DNA of 33,151 nt from an uncultured Desulfovibrio sp. (GCA_905235595.1 CAJOMG010000019.1:2131-35281), one strand, 5' to 3'; numbered from the stretch's first letter, positions 1-9,918 are shown. Translations and numbers: made by a program. Notes: a model not told the origin generated them from the letters alone.

Positions 1-625
1 CCTGAGTTGGCGATGGTACACGTGCTTTATACCATGCACCACCACGTACAGCTATATCGCCAGTATTATGTTGTTGCTGATATAATTCCAATGTCTCATG
101 GAACAGTTTTTCATATGTATTAAGAAGGTTGTGTCGTAAGAGTAGTATCTCGGAATTACGCAATAGTCGTTTGATTTCATTTGCTGCGTCATTGCGTACT
201 ACCAGAGTCACAACAACCTCTGAATCCTCTCCTTTTTTTTCAATAGTGTGTTTGTTTGTGTACAGTTGAGCGACAAGTGCGCGCAGGTCAACGTCTGGCG
301 AAAAGCCCATGCGCAGGATCTGCTGTTTAGGCAAGGCTTCGGCAGCTGCGGCGAGGGCTTCCAGTCGTGCTTTTGCTATGGCGCAGGATTCCGCAATGGG
401 CAGTGGCAGCGAAGATACAGGGCAGCGGGCTTTGCGGAGTATAGGAGAATGCAGGAATACATTATCAATCGATGTCACTGAAGGTGTTGCATTATCTGCC
501 ATAAAAAAAGCAGAGAGAAATTCCCCCGGTGCAGCAGCAGGCAGAGGCGTTGTGCTTACGATAACACTGCCCATGAGTATGAGTATGCATACAGGCGTGC
601 GTGGTAAAAAAAACAACGTCCGCAT
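1..625 (-). CDS. Secreted protein of unknown function, partial at the left edge
   Basis: An open frame on the minus strand begins at an ATG at 623-625 and runs off the window, so only the first ~208 residues are present. The first ~32 residues look like a Sec signal peptide: basic start, long hydrophobic stretch, then a PLPAAA cleavage region. Downstream is an Ala-rich helical stretch (about residues 85-105), then a mixed segment with many Leu and charged residues. I do not recognise a family. The start lies 8 bases after the stop of the upstream lipoprotein gene, so the two are very likely co-transcribed and may act together in the envelope. The frame is open over the whole 625 bases and the start has a good signal peptide, which makes it more convincing than the short plus-strand frames that overlap it. 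Confidence 0.75.
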   Translation of the reverse strand, partial: MRTLFFLPRTPVCILILMGSVIVSTTPLPAAAPGEFLSAFFMADNATPSVTSIDNVFLHSPILRKARCPVSSLPLPIAESCAIAKARLEALAAAAEALPKQQILRMGFSPDVDLRALVAQLYTNKHTIEKKGEDSEVVVTLVVRNDAANEIKRLLRNSEILLLRHNLLNTYEKLFHETLELYQQQHNTGDIAVRGGAWYKARVPSPTQ

Positions 626-633
626 TGAACCTA

Positions 634-1215
634 TTATTTGATACCAATGGTTTGCATAATTTTCTTTGCCATGGGGCTGACCAGATCTTTCAGTGTACCC
701 TGCATGAGTTTATCAGCAGCACTGCTTGATGGCAGCCCCGTGCGAGATTGTGTTGCATTGAGCGATTCGCGTAGGATGCGCTTTTGCCGGTTGGCTAGTA
801 CATAACTGACACGCAGAACGGTTGACATGTCTGTGGCAGAGGTTTCGTTGAGCATTGCTTCGTCGACCTGCCCTGTGATCAGATAGTCTGGATTACCCTT
901 GCGCGCTTCATCAATGTTAAGGGCATATGAGAGTTGTAATCCATTGCGCGCAAGTTCGTCAGCCACACCCTTGCTTATCCACTGGGGAACATTGTCTGTC
1001 GTCACAAAAGCACTTTTGTCGCGGCGGATCCCGATAATTGTCTGATCTGGCCTTTTATCTTCAAATGTAACCACAGTGACACGGGGGGCATTAGGCGTAG
1101 GCAGCACAGCTATGTCAGGTGGTGGCGTTGGCAACAGCCTGAGATTGTTACTCGGCCCGCAGGCCGCAAGCAGGCTCAGCAGGAAAAGACAGAGAACGGC
1201 ATGAAAATATTTCAT
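634..1215 (-). CDS. YajG-like outer-membrane or periplasmic lipoprotein
   Basis: A 193-residue protein with a type II signal peptide: hydrophobic stretch from residue 5 and lipobox LLAAC with the lipidated Cys at position 19. After it comes a Pro-rich linker, then a mature domain with a VTVVTFEDKRPDQTIIG segment resembling the YajG family of uncharacterised lipoproteins (short strand, D-R, then IG-R). Residue +2 after Cys is Gly, so no inner-membrane retention signal is seen. A GAGG ribosome site lies upstream of the ATG. The next gene starts 8 bases downstream and also encodes an exported protein. The upstream region is shared with the divergent nuclease gene. Family assignment rests on pattern memory; the lipoprotein call itself is clear. 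Confidence 0.8.
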   Translation of the reverse strand: MKYFHAVLCLFLLSLLAACGPSNNLRLLPTPPPDIAVLPTPNAPRVTVVTFEDKRPDQTIIGIRRDKSAFVTTDNVPQWISKGVADELARNGLQLSYALNIDEARKGNPDYLITGQVDEAMLNETSATDMSTVLRVSYVLANRQKRILRESLNATQSRTGLPSSSAADKLMQGTLKDLVSPMAKKIMQTIGIK

Positions 1216-1264
1216 GGATGCCTCACAACGTATAGATTTTTCTAATAATATTTATATTTATCTG

Positions 1265-1293
1265 CAACTTCACCATTTTGCAAGGTGTATAAT
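1265..1293 (+). promoter_or_regulatory. Candidate sigma70 promoter of the nuclease gene
   Basis: A perfect TATAAT at 1288-1293 lies in an AT-rich stretch 85 bases before the chosen nuclease start. The -35 region 17 bases upstream is poor. The divergent lipoprotein gene starts at 1215, so this is the only room for a promoter. Confidence 0.4.
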
Positions 1294-1378
1294 GACCATT
1301 CGCATACTGCACTTGCCAGAAAGCCAAAAAAAGCAGAAGCTTTATGGAAAAATTGGTAGACATTCGAAAGGAGAAGGC

Positions 1379-3493
1379 ATGTCGGATCGTGTGCTCTATC
1401 CTGCCCCTGGGTGCGTGGTTGAATATATGGAAGGCAATGCTGTCCAGATTGGCCTTGTTATCGAAGAAAGTGGTGGTAAGTTGCGACTGCTGTTGCCAAA
1501 CCGTAGGGAATTGCGCCTTAATAGCTCACGCCTTTTGCCTTGGCTTGGTCCTTTGCATGAGGTGGGGCAGAGTAAGGATGCACTGGTACATTTGCTTGAA
1601 GAGCACAAAGTCTGCCGTGAGGATCTGGCTGTTTCTGTGCCTCTAATTGAGGCATGGGAGCTGGCACAGGGTGAGGTACACTCAGCTCCTGCTGCCTGGT
1701 TTGCTGAACTGTTTTTAAATGACCCCACCACTGATCAAATTGCTGCGTATGGTCGGGCGCTGCTTTGCTGCAAAAGCCATTTTCGTTTCCAGCCGCCGGA
1801 ATTTCAAGTATTCTCCGCTGAGATGGTAGAGAAACGCCTTTCCGAAGAAAAAGCAAGACAGGAACGTGATGCCCTTACAGCAGGTGGCGCTGCCTTTTTG
1901 CGCTTGCTTTGGGATGTGGCACAGCACAAGAGAAATCTCCCTGCCCAATCCGAGGGTAGCAGTGAATGGCCTGTGCAAGAGGTAGCATCGCGGCTGGAAG
2001 ATATATTACGCGCTCGTATGGTTGATCCCGAAAGTCAAGAATATGAGCCACTCTGGCGTACCTTGAGTAAGGGGTTGCCTGATATCCCGCATCTGCCCTT
2101 GCAGTTGCTTACAGCTTGGGGAAAGTTGCCGCCGCACTATAACTTTTGGCTCGACCGTGCGGGGTATTGTGAAGGTGATTCTTGGTGGGAGCCCTTTCGT
2201 AACACTGTAGAATCCCTAGTGGCTCAGGGGGTTACGCCATCACCAGATCTGCCCTCCTGTCCTGAACCCTGCATCAGCATTGACAGTGCCACTACCAGGG
2301 ATGTGGATGATGCATTTCATGTGGAAGCAGCTGAAGATGGTTGGATAGTGACTATCGTTCTGGCATGTCCAGCCCTGTACTGGCCTTTTGGCAGCCCATT
2401 GGACAAGGTTGTACTGCATCGTGGTACGAGCCTTTATCTGCCCGAAGGTACTTGCCATATGTTGCCTCAGATACTTGGTATACAGGCGTATTCCCTGTTA
2501 GCCGGGCAACCCCGTCCAGCCTTGGCCGTGCGTGTGTTCGTGGGTACTGATGGTACCGTGGGAAGCTGTGAGCTTGCCATTGTCAAGGCCACTTTGTGCG
2601 CCAATCTGACATATGAAGATTGTCAGAGTGTGCTGGAGGCACAGCTACATGGACAGCCCTTGCCAGATTGTGCTGCAACTCCATTTGCTGAGCAGTTGCA
2701 TCTTGGTCTTGCTCTTGCTCGCAGCCGTCAAGCTGCGCGTATCGCCGCCGGAGCAGTGATTATGGACAGACATGATCCCGTTATCATGCTTACAGGGGAG
2801 GGAGAGGACACACGTGTGCAGGTTATTCCTGACCATCAGTCTCCTGACGCACAGATGCTTGTGGCGGAAATGATGATTCTTGCTAGCTCTGCGGTAGCTG
2901 ATTGGGCGGCTGCCCACACTTGTGCCATGCTGCACCGTGTCCAGGATGTGGCCGTTCCAAAAGAATATGCCGGAGTGTGGAACGCTCCAGAAGACATGAC
3001 TCGTGTCATGCGTGCTCTGACGCCTTCGAGCTTGGATGTCCAGGCTCGTCCGCATGCGGCACTGGGACTGGAGCGATACGCACCCATGACTTCCCCGCTC
3101 AGACGCTATCCTGACCTTGTCAATGAAGCGCAGCTGACACATATGTTGCAAACCGGCCAACCTCGCTGGACGGCAGAAGATTTGAAAATGTTGCTTGGTG
3201 CGTTGTCGCCTGTGTTAGAAGTTGTTGGACAGGTTCAGCGTTTTCGTCCACGCTATTGGAAGTTACTGTTCTTCCGTCAGCAGGGAGACAAATTATGGTG
3301 GCGTGGTGTTATTACAGAAGAAAATGAAACATTTGTAAGTGTGAGTTTGCCGCAACAGGGCATCTTTGTGCGCGGCAGAAGGTGTATGTTTGATGAAAGG
3401 GCATATCCTGGTATGGCAGTGCTTGTACGCATTGGCAAAGTTCAGCCTTTGTATAATGAAATCAGTATATTGGAAGCCGCTGCAGCGGAGTAA
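1379..3493 (+). CDS. RNase II/RNase R family exoribonuclease (RNB domain)
   Basis: A 704-residue protein with the RNB catalytic domain of 3'-5' processive exoribonucleases. The metal-binding signature is intact near residues 298-313 ([13 protein letters not shown], with all four Asp of the family). The C-terminal RNB motif [10 protein letters not shown] is near residue 571. About 290 residues precede the catalytic core and a short, degenerate S1-like tail follows. The open frame extends upstream to 1214, but the ATG at 1379 is preferred because a GGAG ribosome site lies just before it and the upstream part has no family resemblance. Expected role is mRNA or rRNA degradation in the cytoplasm. 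It is followed after 26 bases by the broken aroC and then by recD2, all on one strand. Whether it corresponds to rnb or rnr cannot be settled here. Confidence 0.9.
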   Translation: MSDRVLYPAPGCVVEYMEGNAVQIGLVIEESGGKLRLLLPNRRELRLNSSRLLPWLGPLHEVGQSKDALVHLLEEHKVCREDLAVSVPLIEAWELAQGEVHSAPAAWFAELFLNDPTTDQIAAYGRALLCCKSHFRFQPPEFQVFSAEMVEKRLSEEKARQERDALTAGGAAFLRLLWDVAQHKRNLPAQSEGSSEWPVQEVASRLEDILRARMVDPESQEYEPLWRTLSKGLPDIPHLPLQLLTAWGKLPPHYNFWLDRAGYCEGDSWWEPFRNTVESLVAQGVTPSPDLPSCPEPCISIDSATTRDVDDAFHVEAAEDGWIVTIVLACPALYWPFGSPLDKVVLHRGTSLYLPEGTCHMLPQILGIQAYSLLAGQPRPALAVRVFVGTDGTVGSCELAIVKATLCANLTYEDCQSVLEAQLHGQPLPDCAATPFAEQLHLGLALARSRQAARIAAGAVIMDRHDPVIMLTGEGEDTRVQVIPDHQSPDAQMLVAEMMILASSAVADWAAAHTCAMLHRVQDVAVPKEYAGVWNAPEDMTRVMRALTPSSLDVQARPHAALGLERYAPMTSPLRRYPDLVNEAQLTHMLQTGQPRWTAEDLKMLLGALSPVLEVVGQVQRFRPRYWKLLFFRQQGDKLWWRGVITEENETFVSVSLPQQGIFVRGRRCMFDERAYPGMAVLVRIGKVQPLYNEISILEAAAAE

Positions 3494-3519
3494 GAATTGC
3501 TCTAATTAATGAGGTAGCC

Positions 3520-4627
3520 ATGGCTGGTAACAGTTTTGGCCGTATTCTGCGTTTGACCACATTTGGTGAGTCCCATGGCTTGGGATTGGGTGGCGTTGTA
3601 GATGGTTGTCCAGCTGGGATTCCCTTGAAAGGATATGCAGGTCGAGTTAGACCGGCGCAAGCCCGGCCATGGTCCTACGGGCACACCCCGCAAGGAATCC
3701 GATACGGTACATCTGCTTTCTGGTGTGTATGAAGGTGTGACCACAGGTACACCTATAGCTTTTTATATTGCTAATGAGAATCAACACTCCCGAGATTACG
3801 GAAATTTGGCTGAAGTCTTTCGTCCGGGGCACGCCGATTGGGGTTTTTTTAAGAAATTCAATGGCATTCGCGACCATCGGGGCGGAGGGCGATCTTCCGG
3901 GCGAGAAACTGCGGCTCGGGTAGCGGGTGGTGTTATCGCCCGAAAGATACTGGAACCCTATGGCGTCAGTATACGAGGAGCGTGTGTGGAACTAGGCGGC
4001 ATTGGCTTGCCGGAACATACGGTGCTAGAGCTGGATGGTGCTCGTTCACGTCCTTACTGTGCTGCCCATGACAGCTTGCCTCCTTTGTGGGATGCAGCTG
4101 TTTCCGAGGCCCGTAAAGCCGGAGACACACTTGGTGGTGTAGTTCGTATAGAGGCTAACAATGTGCCGGCTGGTTTGGGTGAGCCTGTGTTTGACAAGCT
4201 GCAGGCCGTTCTGGCCCATGCCGTTATGAGTGTGGGCGCGGTAAAAGGGTTTTCTGTGGGAGAGGGCTTCGGCGCGGCGAAGTTACGTGGCTCGCAAAAC
4301 AACGATCCCCTGTACCCAGCACAACCGCCAAGGCCCGGTGGAGCGTGCTTTGCTTCCAATCATGCGGGAGGCATTCTGGGGGGAATTTCCAGCGGTCAGC
4401 ACATCATCATGCACGCGGCGGTCAAGCCTATCGCCTCCATTGCCACGGTGCAGCATACCGTGGACAAGAAGGGACGAGCTGCTGAGGTGCAGGTAGGCGG
4501 CCGACATGACCTTTCGGCCATCCCCCGTATTGTTCCCGTGCTGGAAGCCATGGTTGCCCTGACGTTGGCCGATGCCCTGCTGTTGCAATGTCGTATGGGG
4601 TCGATTGATATATCCTGCCATGCATGA
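3520..4627 (+). pseudogene. aroC: Chorismate synthase gene with a frameshift near codon 38
   Basis: Chorismate synthase (5-enolpyruvylshikimate-3-phosphate to chorismate, last common step of aromatic synthesis) is encoded in two frames. The first frame starts at ATG 3520 and gives the family N-terminus with [15 protein letters not shown] and [10 protein letters not shown]. It then leaves the family sequence. The next frame takes over from about 3635 with [19 protein letters not shown] and continues to the stop at 4625-4627, including the RDHRGGGRSSGRETAARVA signature. The break lies between 3627 and 3637. Comparison with the usual spacing suggests that about 2 or 5 bases are missing (a GAAGA-like repeat could have been lost). 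Everything after the break looks intact, so the event is recent or is a sequencing error. The stop overlaps the start of recD2 by 8 bases. Confidence 0.9.
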
Positions 4628-6857
4628 CCTTCCCCTTCTTCAAGATTCCGATGTCGTGGAGCTTGCCGGCACGGTGGAGCGTATTGTCTTTTACAATGAG
4701 GAAAACGGATATACCGTGCTGCGTTTGCTGCCCGACAGCAACAATATCGGTGACAGAAATTCTCGCCAGCGGGAACCGATTTCCTGCGTGGGACATATGA
4801 TCAACCCGCAGGCTGGAGTCCATCTTATGATTGCCGGGCGTTGGGTGACCAACCCTCGCTTTGGGCGTCAGATTGCGTTCACGACTGCAGATGAGGTGCT
4901 GCCTGCCACGAGCGAGGGCATACGCCTTTACCTGGCATCAGGGTTGATCAAGGGTGTGGGCGAAGAAATGGCCGGGCGGATAGTGCAAACTTTTGGCACA
5001 GATACCATTCGTGTGCTGGATGAAGAGCCGGAACGTTTGCTCAAGGTGCGCGGTGTAGGCAAAAAAAGCCTGGCGCGCATTCGGGAATCCTGGGCTGAAC
5101 ATCGGGGGATGCGCGATCTGTTGCTCTTTCTTCAACCGCATGGCATCACGCCAGCCTACGCCGTGCGCATCTATCGTGCCTATGGGGCGGATGCACTTTC
5201 CATAGTACGAGAAAATCCCTATCGTCTAGCCATGGACATCCATGGCATTGGTTTTGTTTCTGCCGATGCCGCAGCCAGTAAGTTAGGCTTCGCAAGTGAC
5301 CATCCATTGCGTATTGAAGCGGGAACATTGTACATATTGCAGAAAGCAACTGATGACGGCAATGTTTATTTGCCAGAAGACGCTCTTGTGGAAGCCGTCT
5401 GCGCGCAGTTGGGCGTGGAGGATCCTCTTGTTTTCGACGCATTAGCCTCCTTGGAAGTTGACGAGCGCATCATACGCGAGAGGATGGACATGCCCGGAAC
5501 GCCGGGTGAAATAGGCGTGTATCTGCGACGCTATCACCACTGTGAGGCCAAGACTGCCTTTTACATGCAGCGTCTCCTGCGTTCACCCAAGTCTGTTCAT
5601 GCTGCAGATGTTGATGCCTTGGTGGACAAGGTTGTGGCCGAGCTTCCCATCACCCTCGCGTCAGAGCAGATGAAAGCTGTCTATACCGCTGCCCACAGCA
5701 AGATTATGGTGCTCACGGGTGGTCCCGGTACAGGCAAGACCACCATTATCAAAGCCATTATTCGCTTGTTTCGGGAGATGCATGCACGCATACTACTGGC
5801 TGCACCTACGGGACGTGCTGCGAAGCGCATGGCTGAAACATCGGGCTGGGAAGCGCGCACCATCCACCGCCTGCTGGAATACAGTCCCAAGGAAGATGCC
5901 TTCACACGTAATGAGGATTCCCCTTTGGCATGTGGCTTGCTGGTGGTGGACGAAGCCTCCATGATGGATACGCTGCTTTTTTATCATCTGCTTAAAGCCG
6001 TACCTCTGGGGGCGACCTTGGTGCTGGTGGGAGATGTGCATCAGCTGCCCTCGGTGGGTCCAGGCTGCGTACTTGCAGACATTATCCACTCCGGCGTTGT
6101 GCCGGTAGTTGAATTGACAGAAATTTTTCGTCAGTCCATCGAGAGCGAGATAATTTGCAACGCGCATATGATTAACAGGGGAGAGGTGCCATCACTGGAA
6201 TCCAGCCGTGAGCATCTTTCGGACTTCTATTTTATCCACCAGAATGACCCGGAACGTGTGGCCGATCTTATAGTGGATCTCGTGCACTTGCACATTCCCC
6301 GTCGTTTCCATCTGGATCCTGTGGATGATATTCAGGTGCTCACCCCTATGCACAAGGGGGTCGTAGGCGCGGGCAACTTGAACGCTCGTCTGCAGGAGGT
6401 GCTCAATCCCAACGGCCTTGAAGTGCGTCGCGGTGAACGCGCCTTTCGACTGCACGATAAAGTTATGCAGATTCGCAATAATTATGACAAAGATGTTTTT
6501 AACGGTGATATGGGGCGAATTACGCATATGGATGTGCATGAACGCACATTGAGTATCAGTTTCGACGACCGCATAGTGCCCTATGAATTCGATGAGCTGG
6601 ACGAAATAGCCCCAGCATATGCCATATCCATTCATAAATCTCAAGGTTCGGAATACCCAGCTGTGGTTATTCCCATCATGATGCAGCATTATGTACTCTT
6701 GCAGCGCAATCTCATCTATACAGGCGTCACGCGCGGCAAGAAACTTGTTATTCTTGTGGGCGAATCTCGTGCACTACATATGGCCGTCAAAAACAATAAA
6801 ACCCGCAGACGTTTTACCCGTCTGGCACGGCGTCTTACTCCAGAAGATAACGAGTAA
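4620..6857 (+). CDS. recD2: RecD2-type SF1B ATP-dependent DNA helicase
   Basis: A 745-residue helicase of the RecD2/YrrC type, which acts 5'-3' without RecBC. An OB-like N-terminal segment (TVERIVFYNEENGYTVLRL) is followed by helix-hairpin-helix repeats (near residues 105-200). Walker A GGPGTGKTT is near residue 367, Walker B VVDEASMMD near 442, and the C-terminal UvrD-like motif (YTGVTRGKKLVILVG) near 700. The frame is open back to 4572, but the ATG at 4620 gives the usual family N-terminus and overlaps the end of aroC by 8 bases, implying translational coupling. Neither candidate start has a strong ribosome site. It converges with the aminotransferase gene 52 bases downstream. Role inferred from the family: DNA repair and replication-fork maintenance. 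Confidence 0.92.
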   Translation: MHDLPLLQDSDVVELAGTVERIVFYNEENGYTVLRLLPDSNNIGDRNSRQREPISCVGHMINPQAGVHLMIAGRWVTNPRFGRQIAFTTADEVLPATSEGIRLYLASGLIKGVGEEMAGRIVQTFGTDTIRVLDEEPERLLKVRGVGKKSLARIRESWAEHRGMRDLLLFLQPHGITPAYAVRIYRAYGADALSIVRENPYRLAMDIHGIGFVSADAAASKLGFASDHPLRIEAGTLYILQKATDDGNVYLPEDALVEAVCAQLGVEDPLVFDALASLEVDERIIRERMDMPGTPGEIGVYLRRYHHCEAKTAFYMQRLLRSPKSVHAADVDALVDKVVAELPITLASEQMKAVYTAAHSKIMVLTGGPGTGKTTIIKAIIRLFREMHARILLAAPTGRAAKRMAETSGWEARTIHRLLEYSPKEDAFTRNEDSPLACGLLVVDEASMMDTLLFYHLLKAVPLGATLVLVGDVHQLPSVGPGCVLADIIHSGVVPVVELTEIFRQSIESEIICNAHMINRGEVPSLESSREHLSDFYFIHQNDPERVADLIVDLVHLHIPRRFHLDPVDDIQVLTPMHKGVVGAGNLNARLQEVLNPNGLEVRRGERAFRLHDKVMQIRNNYDKDVFNGDMGRITHMDVHERTLSISFDDRIVPYEFDELDEIAPAYAISIHKSQGSEYPAVVIPIMMQHYVLLQRNLIYTGVTRGKKLVILVGESRALHMAVKNNKTRRRFTRLARRLTPEDNE

Positions 6858-6909
6858 GGAGTTATGCTGGAAAAGCTGTTCATTTGTGTTGTACGGCAAA
6901 AAGCTGGTG

Positions 6910-8097
6910 CTATTTGTGTGTATTAAGTGCAGTGATCTCTGTACCAATACGCATCAGGGCATCTCGCAACACATCATCGCCTACGGCATAGGAAAAACGG
7001 ATACAGTTGTCATTTCCAAATGCCACACCGGGCACAACAGCAACATGCGCTTTGTCTAGAAGATGAGTACACAGTTCTGTAGAATTATGCACTTCCTCGC
7101 CATAGCAGGAGCTTACGTCAAGAAAAAGATAGAATGCGCCGTCAGGTTTGGGGCAGACAACATTCGGCCAGCCATCGATAATCTCCAGAGCCATGTCGCG
7201 GCGGCGCACAAATGCCTTGCGCATTGCATGCACACAATCCATAGGGCCACTAAGCGCAGCCAATGCGGCCTTTTGGGTGATGGAGCAAATGCTGGACGTA
7301 CTTTGGCCTTGCAAGGCAGAAATTTTTTTAACCAATTCAGGGTGCGCAGCCAGGAAACCAAGACGCCAACCCGTCATGGCAAAACTTTTGGAAACCCCGT
7401 TGAGCACAGCCACCTGCTCTGGATATTGTGCAAACCAAGTGATGGCGCTGGTCATCTTGGCTGGTGCAAAAACGAGTTGGTCGTAGATTTCATCAGAGAG
7501 CACAAAAAGACCCCGCGCCAAGGCCCAATTCATGATGGCAGAAAATTCTGCCTCGGTATATACGGCTCCCGTGGGATTGCTGGGAGAGTTGAGGATGAGC
7601 ATTTTGGTCTTGCTGGTGACGCGGGCGTCAAGCATCTCGGGTGTCACTTTGAAATGGCGTTCAGGACCGGCTGGGACTGTAACGGGTACTGCCCCGGCAA
7701 GCATGATTATGTCCGGGTAGCTCAGCCAGTAGGGGGCGGGCACTAATACCTCGTCCCCAGGGTTGAGGGTAGCCTGCATGAAATTATACAGACAGTGTTT
7801 GCCCCCTGCCCCCATAATGATGGATTCTGCAGATACAGGCACACCATACTGTCTTTCAAAATAGCTCCCCGCAGCTTGACGCAGTTCGGGAATGCCGGGT
7901 ACAGCTGTATAGCGACAGAAATTATCGTCAATTGCGGCCTTGGCCGCTTCGCACACATGCTTTGGGGTGGGAAAATCCGGCTCGCCCACGGCAAGGCTGG
8001 TGACCGCGACGCCCTGCGCCTTCAGTTCAAGCGCACGGCTGTTGATGCTCAGCGTCAGAGAAGGCCTGATACTGGTCAATCGTTGGGAAATCTGCAT
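6910..8097 (-). CDS. Aspartate aminotransferase (class I/II PLP-dependent)
   Basis: A 395-residue fold-type I aminotransferase that would interconvert aspartate and oxaloacetate using 2-oxoglutarate. The N-terminal LAVGEPDFPTP and the YTAVPGIPELR segment are typical of the bacterial Ib subgroup. NSPSNPTGAVY is the conserved substrate/PLP loop. The PLP lysine sits in GVSKSFAMTGWRLGF near residue 236, and the C-terminal Arg motif CIRFSYA is present. The open frame reaches 8190, but the ATG at 8097 follows a clear AAGGAG site and begins with the usual MQISQRL-type start, so the longer version is unlikely. Divergent from sfsA, convergent with recD2. Substrate specificity (aspartate alone, or also prephenate) cannot be read directly. 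Confidence 0.9.
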   Translation of the reverse strand: MQISQRLTSIRPSLTLSINSRALELKAQGVAVTSLAVGEPDFPTPKHVCEAAKAAIDDNFCRYTAVPGIPELRQAAGSYFERQYGVPVSAESIIMGAGGKHCLYNFMQATLNPGDEVLVPAPYWLSYPDIIMLAGAVPVTVPAGPERHFKVTPEMLDARVTSKTKMLILNSPSNPTGAVYTEAEFSAIMNWALARGLFVLSDEIYDQLVFAPAKMTSAITWFAQYPEQVAVLNGVSKSFAMTGWRLGFLAAHPELVKKISALQGQSTSSICSITQKAALAALSGPMDCVHAMRKAFVRRRDMALEIIDGWPNVVCPKPDGAFYLFLDVSSCYGEEVHNSTELCTHLLDKAHVAVVPGVAFGNDNCIRFSYAVGDDVLRDALMRIGTEITALNTHK

Positions 8098-8207
8098 ACG
8101 AAACTCCTTCGCGTTTACGTAGTGCCAGTGGTGAGATAGTATGTCTCGCCGTGCTATAACACCATTATAAAAAAATGGTAGCAACTTCATCCTTAGGTGT
8201 AAATAAG

Positions 8208-9020
8208 ATGTTCAGGCAGAATACGGCTGACGCATCAATGTCAGCTCCGCTCATTCCCTTGCCGTCCAACTGTATAACAGGTTCGTTCGTTGAACGGCGC
8301 AAGCGTTTCAGCGTGCTTTTGCATTGTGGCAATGCATTTGTGTGGGTGCATAGCAATAATTCCGGCAGCATGCTTGGCCTTACGCGTCCGGGAGTGCCTG
8401 TGCTAGCCTCACCTGCAACAAATCCTGCGCGAAAGCTTAAATATACGCAGGAATGTGTTTGGCTGAAGCAATGGGACGATAGCACCGTAGTCACTGATAC
8501 ACCTGCTAGTGCTCTTGGCCGTGGCTTTTGGGTAGGTGTGAACACAAACGTGCCCAACCGTATGCTGGAAGCCGCATTTAGGGGGGGACGATTGCCTTTC
8601 ACCGCAGGGTATTCTTCACTTATGCGTGAGGTAAAACGCGGGCAAAGTCGGTTGGACGCCTTGTTTACAGGAACAGGTATGCAGCCATTGTGGGTGGAAT
8701 GCAAGAATGTCACTATGGTTGAGGACGATGTGGCATGTTTTCCCGACGCGGCCAGTGTACGTGGGCAGAAGCACTTGCTTGAACTCATCGATATTGTCGC
8801 TTGTGGCGAGCGTGCGGCTATGTTCTTTCTTGTACAGCGTCCCGACGGCCAGTGTTTCGCTCCGGCCGACTGCATAGATCCGGAATATGCAGCCTTGTTT
8901 TACAAGGCCAGAAATGCCGGGGTGGAAATGTATCCTTTTCGTGCAGTTGTGAGTCCGTACGGTATTGACCTTGGCGACCTTCTGCCAGTGCGTGACAGCC
9001 CATCCTGTTTACAGTACTGA
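8208..9020 (+). CDS. sfsA: SfsA family protein (sugar fermentation stimulation homologue)
   Basis: The protein matches SfsA in order of motifs: a start region ending in [13 protein letters not shown], then [37 protein letters not shown] and the tail [11 protein letters not shown]. SfsA is a predicted nuclease-fold protein whose physiological role is uncertain. The start is not settled. In-frame ATGs are at 8175, 8208 and 8238. The ATG at 8238 fits the usual N-terminal length (about 18 residues before RRKRF), while 8208 has a weak purine-rich site in a better place. A TATAAC box at 8155-8160 lies in the gap shared with the divergent aminotransferase gene. larB starts 7 bases after the stop, so the two are probably one transcript. 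Confidence 0.85.
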   Translation: MFRQNTADASMSAPLIPLPSNCITGSFVERRKRFSVLLHCGNAFVWVHSNNSGSMLGLTRPGVPVLASPATNPARKLKYTQECVWLKQWDDSTVVTDTPASALGRGFWVGVNTNVPNRMLEAAFRGGRLPFTAGYSSLMREVKRGQSRLDALFTGTGMQPLWVECKNVTMVEDDVACFPDAASVRGQKHLLELIDIVACGERAAMFFLVQRPDGQCFAPADCIDPEYAALFYKARNAGVEMYPFRAVVSPYGIDLGDLLPVRDSPSCLQY

Positions 9021-9027
9021 ACATGCC

Positions 9028-9786
9028 ATGAACGAGATAACATTGAAAATATTGCAAAGCGTGGCAGAGGGCATACTTACCCCACATGAGGCGCTGTTGC
9101 GCTTGGGTGATGATGCTGTGTATGATACCCTACAAGGGCTGGCTCTTGACACACAGCGCTCACTGCGTACAGGGCTGGGAGAAACCGTCTTTGCTGAAGG
9201 CAAGAGCGACACAGCGTTGTTGAGTGCAGTGGAGCGTCTCGCTGCACAGGGTTCGGTACTGGTCACAAGGGTAAGTTCTGCACAGGCATCTTTGCTCGGA
9301 AAACATTTTTCTTCGGGACGTTACTGGTCGGAAGCGCGGCTTTTTACTCTTGGTGGACAGATTGCCACCAGTATGGAACGTCCTTTTCCACAGCAGGGAG
9401 ATGTGCTTGTAGTTTCTGCAGGCGCCGCAGATATTCCCGTTGCCCTTGAGAGCTATGGAGCACTTGCGTTCTGGGGTAAATCTTGTGGTTGTATAACTGA
9501 TGTCGGTGTGGCAGGGCTGCACAGGCTTATTCCCCATCTGGAAGCTCTGCGTCATGCACGTATCATTATTGCCGTGGCAGGCATGGAGGGTGCGCTTCCG
9601 GGTGTGCTGGCCGGACTTGTGCCTTGTCCCGTTGTGGCCGTACCCACTTCTGTGGGCTATGGTTTGGGTGAAGGCGGTCGTACTGCACTTTCTACTATGT
9701 TATGTACCTGCGTACCCGGCGTTGCAGTGATGAATATTGACAATGGCTTTGGCGCGGCAGCATTTGCTGCAAAAATGCTTAGATAG
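9028..9786 (+). CDS. larB: LarB, nickel-pincer cofactor biosynthesis carboxylase/hydrolase
   Basis: A 252-residue protein with the PurE-like core of LarB. LarB carboxylates nicotinic acid adenine dinucleotide and removes AMP, the first step toward the nickel-pincer nucleotide used by lactate racemase (LarA). Family signatures are SAGAADIPVA, DVGVAGLHRL, VAGMEGALPGVLAGL, VPTSVGYG and the C-terminal CVPGVAVMNIDNGFGAA. Candidate catalytic Cys residues are conserved near positions 200 and 226-228. The ATG at 9028 gives the usual length; the frame extends upstream inside sfsA but without family resemblance. LarC, LarE and LarA are not in the window. The lactate oxidation block about 8 kb away makes a role in using both lactate isomers plausible, but the cofactor can serve other racemases. 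Confidence 0.88.
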   Translation: MNEITLKILQSVAEGILTPHEALLRLGDDAVYDTLQGLALDTQRSLRTGLGETVFAEGKSDTALLSAVERLAAQGSVLVTRVSSAQASLLGKHFSSGRYWSEARLFTLGGQIATSMERPFPQQGDVLVVSAGAADIPVALESYGALAFWGKSCGCITDVGVAGLHRLIPHLEALRHARIIIAVAGMEGALPGVLAGLVPCPVVAVPTSVGYGLGEGGRTALSTMLCTCVPGVAVMNIDNGFGAAAFAAKMLR

Positions 9787-9918
9787 TGTATGCTTTCTGC
9801 TTTAGTGCAAACGCAACAGCAGTACAGCAATATTGTGAGATATGTTCCCAGCAATCCCTGTGTTGCAATATGGAAAGGACGGCATACTATCTTTACAACT
9901 GGTAAGGATACACATGTG

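Noticed and set aside
6867..6882. A 15-base exact match (CTGGAAAAGCTGTTC) shared with the region near 31257
   Set aside because: One repeat of this length is expected by chance in a window of this size, and there is no further similarity around it.
6864..6926. A 20-codon ORF (ATG 6864 to TAA) just after recD2, with AAGGAG before it
   Set aside because: The ribosome site is only 2 bases from the ATG, the product is unremarkable and it runs into the end of the convergent aminotransferase gene.
7063..7746. 227-residue plus-strand frame inside the aminotransferase gene
   Set aside because: It is antisense to a well-supported gene and has no family resemblance.
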